Shown in pieces: positions 63,901-64,000 of a DNA stretch of 64,000 nucleotides (positions are counted from its first letter, which is position 1; the number at the start of each line of letters is the position of its first letter). The translations under genes and the position numbers were made by a program. The notes under the pieces were generated by a model. The model ran no database searches, was not told the origin of the DNA, and was given only the letters and a program-made list of their open reading frames with translations. Source of the stretch: Sepiola atlantica (lineage: Eukaryota; Mollusca; Cephalopoda; Sepiida; Sepiolidae); NCBI GenBank assembly GCA_963556195.1, contig OY744533.1, forward strand, positions 47,625,249 to 47,689,248, given 5' to 3'.

Positions 63901-64000
63901 TGAAGTCTATTAAGGGATAGAGCGCTCTCGCGCCTCCCTTGATTAGATTCAACATTTCAAGATGCAATCTTTTCACTACACAATACCACATTCAAATTAG
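63901..64000. other. Unassigned right edge
   Basis: Contains CTATTAAGGGATAGAGCGCT with CTCGCGCC; nothing recognised. Confidence 0.35.

Overview
The window looks like intergenic or intronic DNA from a large, AT-rich, repeat-dense animal genome. I infer a mollusc, most likely a cephalopod such as an octopus. The basis is many tRNA-derived SINEs ending in (TA)n, abundant dinucleotide, tetranucleotide and TTA arrays, and a mix of RLE-type LINEs, CR1-like LINEs, mariner, Tc1, hAT and Ty3/gypsy remains. No prokaryotic or organellar features are present, and I find no complete host protein-coding gene. The only host-gene candidates are a short possible terminal exon at 37563-37644 and an unrecognised ORF at 38138-38467. 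Most open reading frames are by-products of microsatellites or lie antisense to dead transposons.

Layout. 0-9 kb: 3' end of a LINE with a restriction-enzyme-like endonuclease (1-438), AT microsatellites, a degenerate minisatellite (3.0-3.5 kb), and a ~30-copy 31-bp minisatellite (6.1-7.1 kb). 9-17 kb: a SINE whose head is a piece of U2 snRNA (9000-9339), CR1-like LINE fragments (10.4-11.4 kb), then a nest of a decayed Ty3/gypsy element (about 11.7-16.5 kb), SINEs that share the same core, and a Tc1 fragment inside one of those SINEs. 17-26 kb: tandem duplications, more U2-headed SINE, a 248-bp near-palindrome (22083-22330), and an RLE LINE (23.7-25.77 kb, minus) sitting inside a TTA microsatellite. 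26-37 kb: a hAT-type MITE with its target duplication (29025-29639), CR1 3' ends, a compound purine-rich microsatellite block, a 13-copy AT-rich minisatellite and a mariner with TIRs and TA duplication (34509-35674). 37-50 kb: the candidate exon and ORF, further foldbacks (38.9, 45.8, 46.4 kb), a GATTCCGAT-rich transposon, dispersed repeats, and a cluster of SINE-core and U2-headed SINEs (48.6-49.9 kb). 50-64 kb: an internally deleted second mariner (50334-50904), a hierarchical AAGT/AAAT/GAGT array (53233-53804), tRNA SINEs, the second full U2-core SINE (57838-58220, minus), a 1.15-kb inverted-repeat element (60075-61225) and a further foldback (63110-63510).

The strongest candidate for something new is the set of short elements whose 5' end is U2 snRNA-like sequence including the branch-point recognition stretch (GTGTAGTATCTG). 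Five copies of two kinds occur in 64 kb. One kind (A) is joined to a core that also occurs behind a different head (B). The other (C) is short and turns the U2 stretch into a hairpin. A second theme is the number of long near-perfect inverted repeats, two of which are clearly the same family. All family assignments come from reading the sequence and need database confirmation.
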